From positions 1 through 5,669 of the forward strand of contig JAPUJX010000558.1 of assembly GCA_027295975.1 (NCBI GenBank): 5,669 nucleotides of DNA. Reading direction: 5' to 3'. Made by a program: the position numbers and the translations under genes. The notes beneath the pieces were generated by a model. The model was given only the letters and a program-made list of their open reading frames with translations. It was not told where the DNA came from and made no database searches. Positions 1 through 5,669 of this stretch are shown piece by piece. The stretch is from Gammaproteobacteria bacterium. GTDB lineage: Bacteria > Pseudomonadota > Gammaproteobacteria > Pseudomonadales > Azotimanducaceae. Each line of letters starts with the position of its first letter. The stretch's first letter is position 1.

Positions 1-82
1 TGTTCAACCCTACTTAATACTACAAGGAACACTACAGAGGATGTTAGGGGGTAATGTATTTTTCGTAACTCATTGATTTGAT
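1..82. other. gene-free segment beyond the tRNA 3' end, with short direct repeats
   Basis: No ORF or RNA gene is visible here. On the minus strand the hexamer TGTAGT occurs twice (revcomp of 31-36 and 19-24), exactly 12 nt apart, and a related TAGGG follows. No intrinsic terminator (stem plus T run) follows the tRNA within these 82 bases. Spaced short repeats directly 3' of an intact tRNA are a common setting for tyrosine-recombinase arm sites. No integrase gene lies inside the window, so this stays a suggestion. Confidence 0.25.
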
Positions 83-158
83 TGGAGCGGGAAACGAGGA
101 TTGAACTCGCGACATCCACGTTGGCAACGTGGTGCTCTACCAGCTGAGCTATTCCCGC
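83..158 (-). tRNA. tRNA-Gly (anticodon GCC)
   Basis: Read on the minus strand this folds into a complete cloverleaf. The 7-bp acceptor stem pairs 152-158 (GCGGGAA) with 87-93 (TTCCCGC). The discriminator base is T (position 86) and the CCA end is encoded at 83-85. The anticodon stem is CCACG/CGTGG around the loop TTGCCAA (121-127), which places anticodon GCC at 123-125 and assigns glycine. The D arm reads AGCTCAGCTGGTAGAGC and the T loop is TTCAATC. The body closely resembles enterobacterial glyV-type tRNA-Gly(GCC), which supports a proteobacterial host. It lies downstream of hyuB on the same strand but has its own promoter, so it is probably transcribed independently. No second tRNA is visible before the window ends. 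Confidence 0.97.
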
Positions 159-182
159 ATCTCTGCACCCGAGGGGACGGGC

Positions 183-210
183 ATTGTAATTCAGGCAGGG
201 GCATTATCAA
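183..210 (-). promoter_or_regulatory. sigma70-type promoter of the tRNA-Gly gene
   Basis: On the minus strand a -35 box TTGATA (205-210) is followed by a 16-bp spacer and a -10 box TACAAT (183-188). Each matches the consensus at about five of six positions or slightly less. The bases after the -10 box are GC-rich (GCCCGTCCCC), the discriminator type known for stable-RNA promoters under stringent control. Transcription would start near 176 and leave a leader of about 18 nt before the mature tRNA 5' end at 158. The boxes are seen directly; stringent control is inferred. Confidence 0.7.
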
Positions 211-240
211 GCTCAATGTCTGAATTTGAAAGATCTGAGC

Positions 241-278
241 CCTACCTTGACGACCAACGGTAGGCGGCTATTTCAAGG
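241..278 (-). terminator. possible 3' hairpin region of the hyuB operon
   Basis: CCTACC (241-246) pairs perfectly with GGTAGG (259-264), and the stem extends inward by TTG/CAA (247-249 with 255-257) across one bulged C. This gives a 9-bp stem with a 5-nt loop. A second, mutually exclusive pairing joins CCTTGA (245-250) with TCAAGG (273-278). Read on the minus strand, the bases after the hairpin are GGCTCAGATCTTTC, so there is no strong U run and intrinsic termination would be weak. The location, about 40-80 nt after the hyuB stop and before the tRNA promoter, fits the end of the operon transcript. Confidence 0.3.
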
Positions 279-305
279 CTACAGAATTATTGTTGGCCCC
301 CGATC

Positions 306-319
306 AGAACCAGGGTTCT
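306..319. repeat. 14-bp palindrome overlapping the hyuB stop codon
   Basis: AGAACC (306-311) and GGTTCT (314-319) are perfect inverted repeats separated by AG. The palindrome covers two bases of the hyuB TAG stop (318-320). As RNA it could form only about five pairs with a 4-nt loop, so it is a weak hairpin. It could equally be a protein site or chance. Confidence 0.3.
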
Positions 320-2015
320 ACAAAAGATCGTCGTTTTCCCGGCCGTAAACGTCTTTTGCCGCGCCCCGGGTGACCAGTCCCGCGACGACGTCTTCGCGGA
401 CTTTGTCGGGGTCGCGGTTGCGAACGTCGCCGATCCCGCCCCCTCCGGGGGTTTCCATCACGAGTATCGTGTCGGCCGGGATGAGGTCTCGACCCTTGCC
501 TTTCAGGACGACCGCATCTTTGTTTCCCTTTTTGAGAAAAACTTTCCCCGGGGCGCCACTACCGCCGCCGCGACGGCCGCGGGCGGGATGCTGGATGCGA
601 TCGAACATTTTGGAGATTACGAAAGGGGCGCCCCGGATGTGTCCGATCTCGATGTGTTGTCCGCACCCGCCGCGAAATTCTCCGGGTCCCGCCGAATCAG
701 GCAGATACTCTCTGCTCCAGATGATCAACGGTGTGGTGACTTCATTGACCTCCGTGGGGGTGGTGCGTACCCCCGAAGGAAAGGCCGTAGTGGATAGTCC
801 GTCTTTTTGCGAGCGCGCACCCGTACCGCCGTTGTAAATCGGATTGGTCACGAACTCGTCGTCTGCCTGATTGTCATTTCTTGCATCGTTTTTGGTATGA
901 GGGCCGCTCAGGAAAACGGGATTCCAGATGCAGGAGGCGCCTTCGGCCGGCACAAGTTCCGGGACGACGTCGACCAGGCAACCCAGGATCACATCCGGCA
1001 ACATCTGACCGACAGCATGGCGTGCGGAGACCGCGCTGGGTGGGTTTGCGCTCAAAATGCAGCCGTCCGGCGCCGTTACTCTCACCACGCGCAGGGAACC
1101 GGCATTGTTCGGAATGTCGTTACCGACAACACAACGTACCCCGAATGACGCATACGCCTGGGTATAAGGCAGAGGTACGTTGATGCCAAACTGAGAAGCG
1201 CCAGACGTTCCCGCGAAGTCGATGTCGATTCCCGTGGCGTCGATGCTGATCTGGCAATGAAGATCTACCGGCTCATCATAACCGTCAATTCGCATGTGAT
1301 TTTCGAAAACGCCCGGCGGCAACGCCCGCACTTCGTGCAACATGGCGGCTTCAGAGCGGCTCAGAATATCGGCGCCAATCGTGTTTATGGATTCCAGGGA
1401 AAAGTCATCCATCATCTCCAAAAGCTGCTTTGCTCCGGTGTCGTTACAGGCGGTCAGCGAATACAAATCGCCTTCCGCCACTACCGGGTCGCGCACGTTA
1501 GCCGCCAGTATTGCCATGAGGGTTTCGTTTCGAATGCCGCCCTGAAACAGATAGGAAATCGGAATATTCAGGCCTTCTTCGAATACCTGATGTGCATCCG
1601 GGCCAAATCCACGCCCGCCAACGTCGGCGATGTGGCTGGTGGAGGCGAACAAGGCGATGCAACAACCATCACGAAATACCGGAGTTACCACGGTGAAGTC
1701 GTTCAGATGCCCGGTGCCGTCCCAGGGATCGTTGGTGAGTAGAACATCCCCGGATCGAAGCGTCGCAACGGGATATCTGGCGAGAAACTTGCCCACCGAC
1801 GCCGCCATGGCGTTCACATGACCCGGCGTACCGGTAACGGCTTGAGCCAGCATGTTTCCGGCGGTATCGAACACGCCTGCCGACAGATCCCCGGCTTCCC
1901 GCACCACCGTCGAGAACGCGGTCCTCATCAACGTTTGCGCCTGTTCTTCGACGAGAGCGAGAAGCCGATTCCAGACGAGTTGCGTGCGCAGTGGGGTCAG
2001 TGCACGTTTATTCAT
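318..2015 (-). CDS. hyuB: hydantoinase B / N-methylhydantoinase B subunit
   Basis: This is the HyuB-type subunit of an ATP-dependent hydantoinase/5-oxoprolinase/acetone carboxylase family enzyme, cytoplasmic and expected to complex with HyuA from the next gene. From the ATG at 2015 it has 565 residues, normal for the family and near full length. Conserved motifs, numbered from that ATG, include REAGDLSAGVFD (39-50), NDPWDGTGHLND (95-106), SHIADVGG (127-134), DIPNNAGSLR (300-309), GGTGARSQKDG (396-406), FRGGCG (447-452) and glycine-rich PGGGGIGD (523-530). The two HxxD pairs, H103/D106 and H128/D131, lie where the homologous acetone carboxylase subunit has its metal site; metal binding here is inferred. 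In the last motif many relatives have GDP where this protein has GDV. An in-frame GTG at 2024 would add three residues, but the ATG overlaps the hyuA stop by 8 nt, a typical coupled start without a strong Shine-Dalgarno. Substrate is unknown; 5-oxoproline, hydantoins or a carbonyl substrate are all possible. Confidence 0.93.
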   Translation of the reverse strand: MNKRALTPLRTQLVWNRLLALVEEQAQTLMRTAFSTVVREAGDLSAGVFDTAGNMLAQAVTGTPGHVNAMAASVGKFLARYPVATLRSGDVLLTNDPWDGTGHLNDFTVVTPVFRDGCCIALFASTSHIADVGGRGFGPDAHQVFEEGLNIPISYLFQGGIRNETLMAILAANVRDPVVAEGDLYSLTACNDTGAKQLLEMMDDFSLESINTIGADILSRSEAAMLHEVRALPPGVFENHMRIDGYDEPVDLHCQISIDATGIDIDFAGTSGASQFGINVPLPYTQAYASFGVRCVVGNDIPNNAGSLRVVRVTAPDGCILSANPPSAVSARHAVGQMLPDVILGCLVDVVPELVPAEGASCIWNPVFLSGPHTKNDARNDNQADDEFVTNPIYNGGTGARSQKDGLSTTAFPSGVRTTPTEVNEVTTPLIIWSREYLPDSAGPGEFRGGCGQHIEIGHIRGAPFVISKMFDRIQHPARGRRGGGSGAPGKVFLKKGNKDAVVLKGKGRDLIPADTILVMETPGGGGIGDVRNRDPDKVREDVVAGLVTRGAAKDVYGRENDDLL

Positions 2016-4116
2016 TGGCAACACCCAACCGTTCGAGAATCAGATATCCCCGGGCATCAACATGGGCATTGAAGCCCGATGTGACGGCCGTAGTCGTCTG
2101 GTCTTCGATGATCAGAGCCGGGCCGCTCACTTTCTGGCCCGGCAGCAATGTTTCGCGCTGGTAGTGGGCCGTCTGGAGCATTCGTTGTTCCACCGGATCG
2201 AACACGGCACTCATCGCACTCGGGACGGCATCGCTATCGACCGTGGGCGAGGTTCGGCTGAGTTGTCTGGTGTTCGGCGCGCTCAGGGTAAGCGTCCAGC
2301 TCAACACCTCAACGTCGAGGTTCGGAATCGTTCGTCCATACAGGTTCTCGTACGCGTGATCGAAGGCGTCGCGGAGAACGGTCGCATGCCGCTCGGACAA
2401 ATGAGCAACCGGCACGGATACCGCAATTTCGTATCCTTGTCCCAGGTAACGCATGTAGGCGCGTCGGGATTCGATCAGCTCGGCGTCAGGTGCCGCGGTG
2501 TTGACCACATCCAGCGCCTCGGTGTGCATGTCCCCCATGACCTCGTTGGCGGCAACGGCGTCAAAGCTGGACAGGCGCATGTATCGGCTGCGTACCACCT
2601 CATAACTGATAGGTGCTATCAGAAAGCCAATGGCTGAGCCCACGCCCGCACCGACGGGAATCACCACTCGGTCGAGTTTGAGCTTTTCTGCAAGTTGGCT
2701 GGCATGTAAGGGTGCCGCTCCGCCGTATGCAATCACCGTGCGTCCCGCGACGTTCCTGCCGCATTCCACCGCGTGAGCGCGAGCCGCCGCGGCCATGTTT
2801 TCATCAACCACTTCGCTGATGCCGTGGGCGGCAAGCTCAACCTCGATTTCGGCCGAATCCGACGCGACAAAAGTTTTGGTGACTGCCGAGCGTGCCGCCT
2901 CCACGTCCAGCTTCATGCGGCCCCCCGCAAACGAAGCAGGTACGATCCGGCCGAGCACCACATCCGCATCGGTTACCGTGGAGTCATGTCCGCCGAGACC
3001 GTAACAAGCCGGTCCAGGTTCCGATCCCGCACTTTCAGGACCCACTTGAATACGCCCAAGCTTGTCTACCCTTGCGATGGATCCGCCGCCGGCGCCGATT
3101 TCCACCATTTCAATGACGGGGATTCGCACCGGTAAACCACTGCCTTTCTTGAACCTGTATGTCCGGTCCACCTCAAAAGCCCTGGACAGCATGGGTTCCG
3201 CGCCATCTATGACACATATTTTCGCGGTGGTTCCACCCATATCGAAGGACAGGACTTCCTCATATCCGCCTTCTGCGGCAATTCGGGCGGCGAGAATCGC
3301 CCCACCCGCGGGACCCGATTCCACGAGCCGGATCGGATATTTCCGGGCGGTGGCCAGGGTAGTCAACCCGCCGCCGGATGTCATGACCAGTACCGGGCAG
3401 GCGAAACCTCGAGCGCGAAGCTTACTTTCCAGGCTCGATAGATAACCATCCATCAACGGCTTCACATACGCGTTGGCGCACGCGGTCGACAACCGCTCAT
3501 ACTCGCGGATTTCCGGGCAGACATCCGACGCTAAAGTAATGGACACATCCGGAAGCGCCGCGCGCAGCATCTCGCCGATACGCCGTTCATGCGCCGCATT
3601 GACATACGCGTGCAACAAACCAACCACAACACTATCTACGTTCTGGTCCTCGAGTATCGGCAGACAAGCGGTAACCGAATCTTCGTTCAACGGCCGCAAC
3701 ACATTGCCGTGCGCATCCATGCGCTCAAAAACCGGAAGACGTAAATGCCGAGGTACCAGAGGGGCCGGACGATCGATGTTGATGTCGTACTGCTCAAAAC
3801 GGTTTTCGAACGCCATCTCGAGAACGTCCCGATGACCTTGTGTCGTGAGCAGCGCGGTAACCGCTCCGCTACGCTCGATTATCGCGTTGGTAGCCAGCGT
3901 GGTGCCGTGCAGCACGAGGCTGGTTTCAGCCGGAACAGCAGCCGCAATAGCGAGTACCCGATCAATCCCTTCGAGCACGCCGTCCGCCGGATCACCGTGA
4001 GTAGTCAACACCTTTGTGGTGAATCGTTCCGATTCACGCTCGATGACGACATCGGTAAAAGTCCCACCGATGTCAACCGCCAACCTGTTGTTTGTGATCT
4101 GATCCACTAATCCCAA
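2008..4116 (-). CDS. hyuA: hydantoinase A / N-methylhydantoinase A subunit (ATP-binding)
   Basis: This is the HyuA-type subunit, up to 702 residues and full length for the family, with the actin/Hsp70-like ATPase fold. The N-terminal domain (about 12-190) starts with the phosphate-binding DIGGTFTD (15-22), then HGTTLATNA (70-78) and GHRDVLEM (94-101). The central hydantoinase A domain (about 195-500) has PEIREYERLST (201-211), ESGPAGG (266-272), FDMGGTTAK (291-299), GAGGGSIA (341-348), GSEPGPACYG (364-373), TDADVVLGRI (382-391) and YGGAAPLHA (464-472). The C-terminal domain (about 510-695) has GQGYEI (559-564) and GPALIIEDQTTTAV (665-678). No key motif is missing. With HyuB it should couple ATP hydrolysis to ring opening of a cyclic amide or activation of a related substrate; the precise reaction is unknown. 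The start is uncertain: no in-frame ATG exists near the N-terminus. The longest start is TTG at 4116 and GTG at 4107 is an alternative, both with poor Shine-Dalgarno sequences. It follows the transporter gene by 41 nt and overlaps hyuB by 8 nt. Confidence 0.94.
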   Translation of the reverse strand: MGLVDQITNNRLAVDIGGTFTDVVIERESERFTTKVLTTHGDPADGVLEGIDRVLAIAAAVPAETSLVLHGTTLATNAIIERSGAVTALLTTQGHRDVLEMAFENRFEQYDINIDRPAPLVPRHLRLPVFERMDAHGNVLRPLNEDSVTACLPILEDQNVDSVVVGLLHAYVNAAHERRIGEMLRAALPDVSITLASDVCPEIREYERLSTACANAYVKPLMDGYLSSLESKLRARGFACPVLVMTSGGGLTTLATARKYPIRLVESGPAGGAILAARIAAEGGYEEVLSFDMGGTTAKICVIDGAEPMLSRAFEVDRTYRFKKGSGLPVRIPVIEMVEIGAGGGSIARVDKLGRIQVGPESAGSEPGPACYGLGGHDSTVTDADVVLGRIVPASFAGGRMKLDVEAARSAVTKTFVASDSAEIEVELAAHGISEVVDENMAAAARAHAVECGRNVAGRTVIAYGGAAPLHASQLAEKLKLDRVVIPVGAGVGSAIGFLIAPISYEVVRSRYMRLSSFDAVAANEVMGDMHTEALDVVNTAAPDAELIESRRAYMRYLGQGYEIAVSVPVAHLSERHATVLRDAFDHAYENLYGRTIPNLDVEVLSWTLTLSAPNTRQLSRTSPTVDSDAVPSAMSAVFDPVEQRMLQTAHYQRETLLPGQKVSGPALIIEDQTTTAVTSGFNAHVDARGYLILERLGVANE

Positions 4117-4157
4117 ACCATTTCTGGATTCTTTGGTAGTTGCGCGCGACAGGTAAC

Positions 4158-5366
4158 CTATTCGACCGCCGCCGGCGCCTCGAGGGGCTGTTCGCCGAGT
4201 TTCAACAACGAGGCACGGAAACCGACGATCACCATGATCACCAACATAATCCCAGCGGAGATCAAGAGCGCCTGCTGTGGTCCGACCTGCTCGACGAGGT
4301 ATCCGCTCAACAAAGCCCCGATCGGGCCGGATCCCATGAAAGAGAACGAATAGAAACCCATCACCCGGCCGCGCTGCTCGTCAGGCGCCTGCTCCTGCAT
4401 AATGGTACGCGACATGGTCATCGCCAATCCACCACACACACCCCAAAAGAACAACGCCGTGACAAAAATCGGAAATCCCTGGGCCAGGGCTGCACACCCC
4501 AATACGACGGACCCGATACCTTGGGAAAGAATCAACGCTCGACCCAACCGGCGCACATCTCCTATACGCAACAAGAGCAGGATGGTAAGCACCAGGCCGA
4601 GCGAGTTGGCCCCATTCATGAGGGCTAAATCCTGAGCGGATCCGTCGTACACCTCACGCACGAGCAAAGGCATCGTGACCATGTACGAACCCATGAAAAA
4701 CATCCCCATTGCCACGTTCTGCAACGCAACCATGCGCATGGACGCCGAGGAGAGCACGGTACGCGCGCCTTCAATCACCGATTTCATCAATGCATGATTC
4801 GCCGGCCTTGATATCTCCAAACGTGGGATGCGTCTGAACCCGAGAACGCCAATTGCGAGAATCAGAGATTGAGTGGCAAGTATGACAAGCGGCCCAGTCG
4901 TATCCGCAAGTGCCGCGATCAGAAAACCCAACATCTGCATGCCAAACTGGACCATGCTGGTCAACATTACCGTGCGTTGCACCCGGCCGGCGGCAACCTG
5001 GTTGAGCAGCCCGTCGCGTGCCGGTGTGACGAATGCCTGGGCACACCCCATCAGCACCGCATAAACCAACATAGTGGAGAAGCTGAGCGCATCGAACCAG
5101 AGCAATGCCAGCAGCAGAAGCGGCGCAAACGCACCAACAGCCTGTGCTGCCATGGCGATGCGCCGCCCCCCAAAACGATCGGCGTAACTGCCACCGATCA
5201 GAATCAGCAGCATGCCCGGTAACAACAAAGTCATTTGCGCGACACCAACCATCTCAGGGGATCCGCGCAATACCATGGTGACCAACCACGCGAACATGAC
5301 ACCCTGGATGCCATAACCCATGAACCAGGTGCCTGTACCAAGCATGTAGTAGTGCAGGGAGCGCAT
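4158..5366 (-). CDS. MFS transporter, EntS/MFS_3-like
   Basis: This is an inner-membrane major facilitator protein of 402 residues with about 11-12 hydrophobic segments: roughly 10-33, 36-57, 70-90, 95-115, 135-155, 158-178, 212-235, 245-266, 274-296, 298-320, 336-358 and 364-383. The MFS motif A, GGSYADRFGGRR, sits at 58-69 between segments 2 and 3. A central hydrophilic loop (about 178-208) divides the two halves. The QRGRVMGFYSFSFMGSGPIGALLSGYL block (from 331) resembles the EntS-like MFS_3 family, whose members include siderophore exporters and drug-type proton antiporters. It is the first gene of the probable operon with hyuA and hyuB, so it may carry the enzyme's substrate in or a related compound out; direction and substrate are not shown by the sequence. 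The ATG at 5366 has GGA eight bases upstream, and no other ATG, GTG or TTG lies between it and the in-frame TAG upstream. The N-terminus is slightly short, and the first segment begins almost at once. Confidence 0.9.
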   Translation of the reverse strand: MRSLHYYMLGTGTWFMGYGIQGVMFAWLVTMVLRGSPEMVGVAQMTLLLPGMLLILIGGSYADRFGGRRIAMAAQAVGAFAPLLLLALLWFDALSFSTMLVYAVLMGCAQAFVTPARDGLLNQVAAGRVQRTVMLTSMVQFGMQMLGFLIAALADTTGPLVILATQSLILAIGVLGFRRIPRLEISRPANHALMKSVIEGARTVLSSASMRMVALQNVAMGMFFMGSYMVTMPLLVREVYDGSAQDLALMNGANSLGLVLTILLLLRIGDVRRLGRALILSQGIGSVVLGCAALAQGFPIFVTALFFWGVCGGLAMTMSRTIMQEQAPDEQRGRVMGFYSFSFMGSGPIGALLSGYLVEQVGPQQALLISAGIMLVIMVIVGFRASLLKLGEQPLEAPAAVE

Positions 5367-5469
5367 AAAAAGAGTCCAGGTAAGCGGCTCAAACTCGTTG
5401 AACCACGAGATTCGCTATTGTGCACGGCCGCAAACGGGAAAACGACTTAGCGGCGAAACCGAGTCGGTT

Positions 5470-5497
5470 CTTATCGAGAATTCTTACATTCTGGCAA
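5470..5497 (-). promoter_or_regulatory. candidate promoter of the transporter-hyuA-hyuB operon
   Basis: On the minus strand TTGCCA (5492-5497, five of six to the -35 consensus) is separated by 16 bp from GATAAG (5470-5475, four of six to the -10 consensus). Transcription would start near 5463, leaving a 5' leader of about 97 nt before the ATG at 5366. The hexamer TAAGAA occurs twice on this strand (revcomp of 5481-5486 and 5468-5473), 13 nt apart, and the palindrome AGAATTCT (5477-5484) lies in the spacer; either could be an operator. This is the best candidate in the gap by eye, not a proven promoter. Confidence 0.3.
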
Positions 5498-5527
5498 CTT
5501 TTTAGCCGTCTCACTACATATGACGCG

Positions 5528-5574
5528 AATTTTCCTCCGGAAATTGGATGGGTGTCCACGCCCAAACCCGGGTT
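5528..5574. repeat. two small inverted repeats in the divergent intergenic region
   Basis: AATTTTCC (5528-5535) and GGAAATT (5539-5545) form an imperfect inverted repeat around TCC. A second, perfect 10-bp palindrome AACCCGGGTT occupies 5565-5574. Both lie between the divergent gene starts, where regulator sites would be expected, but neither matches an operator I can name. The rest of the 5367-5620 gap shows no convincing gene and no clear plus-strand promoter. Confidence 0.25.
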
Positions 5575-5620
5575 CCCATACATACTGGACAGGAACCGGC
5601 GGCAATGAGCCCGGCAAACG

Positions 5621-5628
5621 AAAGGAGG
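5621..5628 (+). promoter_or_regulatory. strong Shine-Dalgarno of the edge gene
   Basis: AAAGGAGG is an essentially perfect anti-16S match. It stands 10 nt before a GTG at 5639, a slightly long but workable spacing. It decides the start of the partial plus-strand gene, since that frame has no other usual start codon after its TGA at 5606-5608. Confidence 0.5.
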
Positions 5629-5638
5629 CATCAATCAG

Positions 5639-5669
5639 GTGGGTGGCATCGTCGGCATCGTGAGCCCAA
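5639..5669 (+). CDS. partial gene start, possibly a class II glutamine amidotransferase
   Basis: Only ten codons are present before the window ends. From the GTG at 5639 they read M-GGIVGIVSP. Class II (Ntn-type) glutamine amidotransferases such as PurF, GlmS and AsnB usually begin MCGIVG or MCGIAG, with the catalytic cysteine exposed after Met removal. Here the cysteine position is GGT (Gly, 5642-5644), one base from TGT (Cys). If the family guess is right, the protein would lack its nucleophile, or there is a base error. A competing frame starts at ATG 5605 and is also open to the edge, but the strong Shine-Dalgarno lies inside it and its translation looks like a shadow. The gene is divergent from the transporter operon. 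The family call rests on very few residues. Confidence 0.35.
   Translation, partial: MGGIVGIVSP

Noticed and set aside
1..82. Intrinsic terminator or second tRNA after tRNA-Gly
   Set aside because: I looked for a GC stem with a T run and for a second cloverleaf on the minus strand; neither is present in the 82 bases available.
370..837. 155-codon plus-strand ORF antisense to hyuB
   Set aside because: It lies wholly inside the strongly supported hyuB gene. Its proline- and arginine-rich translation is a typical shadow of GC-rich coding sequence.
1852..2637. 261-codon plus-strand ORF across the hyuA/hyuB junction
   Set aside because: It is antisense to two genes with intact family motifs. 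It shows no recognisable domain, and its composition is that of a shadow frame.
4140..4628. 162-codon plus-strand ORF antisense to the MFS gene
   Set aside because: It is very rich in His, Gln and Arg, the complement pattern of hydrophobic membrane codons. No domain is seen.
4771..5046. 91-codon minus-strand ORF in another frame of the MFS gene
   Set aside because: It is contained within the MFS reading frame on the same strand, and the MFS frame has clear family features.
5389..5634. 81-codon minus-strand ORF filling the intergenic gap upstream of the transporter
   Set aside because: It would cover the candidate promoter and overlap the strong Shine-Dalgarno of the divergent gene. It has no recognisable domain. 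I cannot fully exclude it, but a regulatory gap is the simpler reading.
5605..5669. Plus-strand start at ATG 5605 for the edge gene
   Set aside because: The frame is open but the near-perfect Shine-Dalgarno lies downstream of this ATG, and the translation (rich in His and Arg) looks like a shadow of the GTG frame.

Overview
The window looks chromosomal and comes from a moderately GC-rich bacterium, most likely a proteobacterium. The main clue is the tRNA-Gly(GCC), which matches the enterobacterial gene closely in its acceptor, D and T arms and has an encoded CCA end. I cannot name a genus. Everything that can be firmly called is on the minus strand; only a gene fragment at the right edge points the other way.

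Layout from left to right: (1) positions 1-82 have no gene but carry short direct repeats just beyond the 3' end of the tRNA; (2) tRNA-Gly(GCC) at 83-158, minus strand, with a clear sigma70-type promoter at 183-210; (3) an untranslated gap with small inverted repeats that probably ends the upstream operon; (4) hyuB, 318 to 2015; (5) hyuA, 2008 to 4116; (6) an MFS transporter gene, 4158 to 5366; (7) an intergenic region of about 270 bp with a possible operon promoter; (8) at the right edge, a strong Shine-Dalgarno and the first ten codons of a plus-strand gene whose start resembles a class II glutamine amidotransferase.

The transporter, hyuA and hyuB genes form one probable operon read in the order transporter-hyuA-hyuB. 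There is a 41-nt gap between the first two genes and an 8-nt overlap between the last two. HyuA (ATP-grasping, actin-like fold) and HyuB are the two subunits of the hydantoinase/5-oxoprolinase/acetone carboxylase superfamily. These enzymes use ATP to open a cyclic amide or to activate a carbonyl substrate. The MFS protein may move the substrate or the product across the inner membrane. The exact substrate cannot be read from the sequence: no carbamoylase, racemase or AcxC-like third subunit is present in the window.

This is mostly an ordinary metabolic locus. The items most worth a second look are the apparent Cys-to-Gly change at the start of the edge gene and the repeats beside the tRNA, which could mark an integration boundary.
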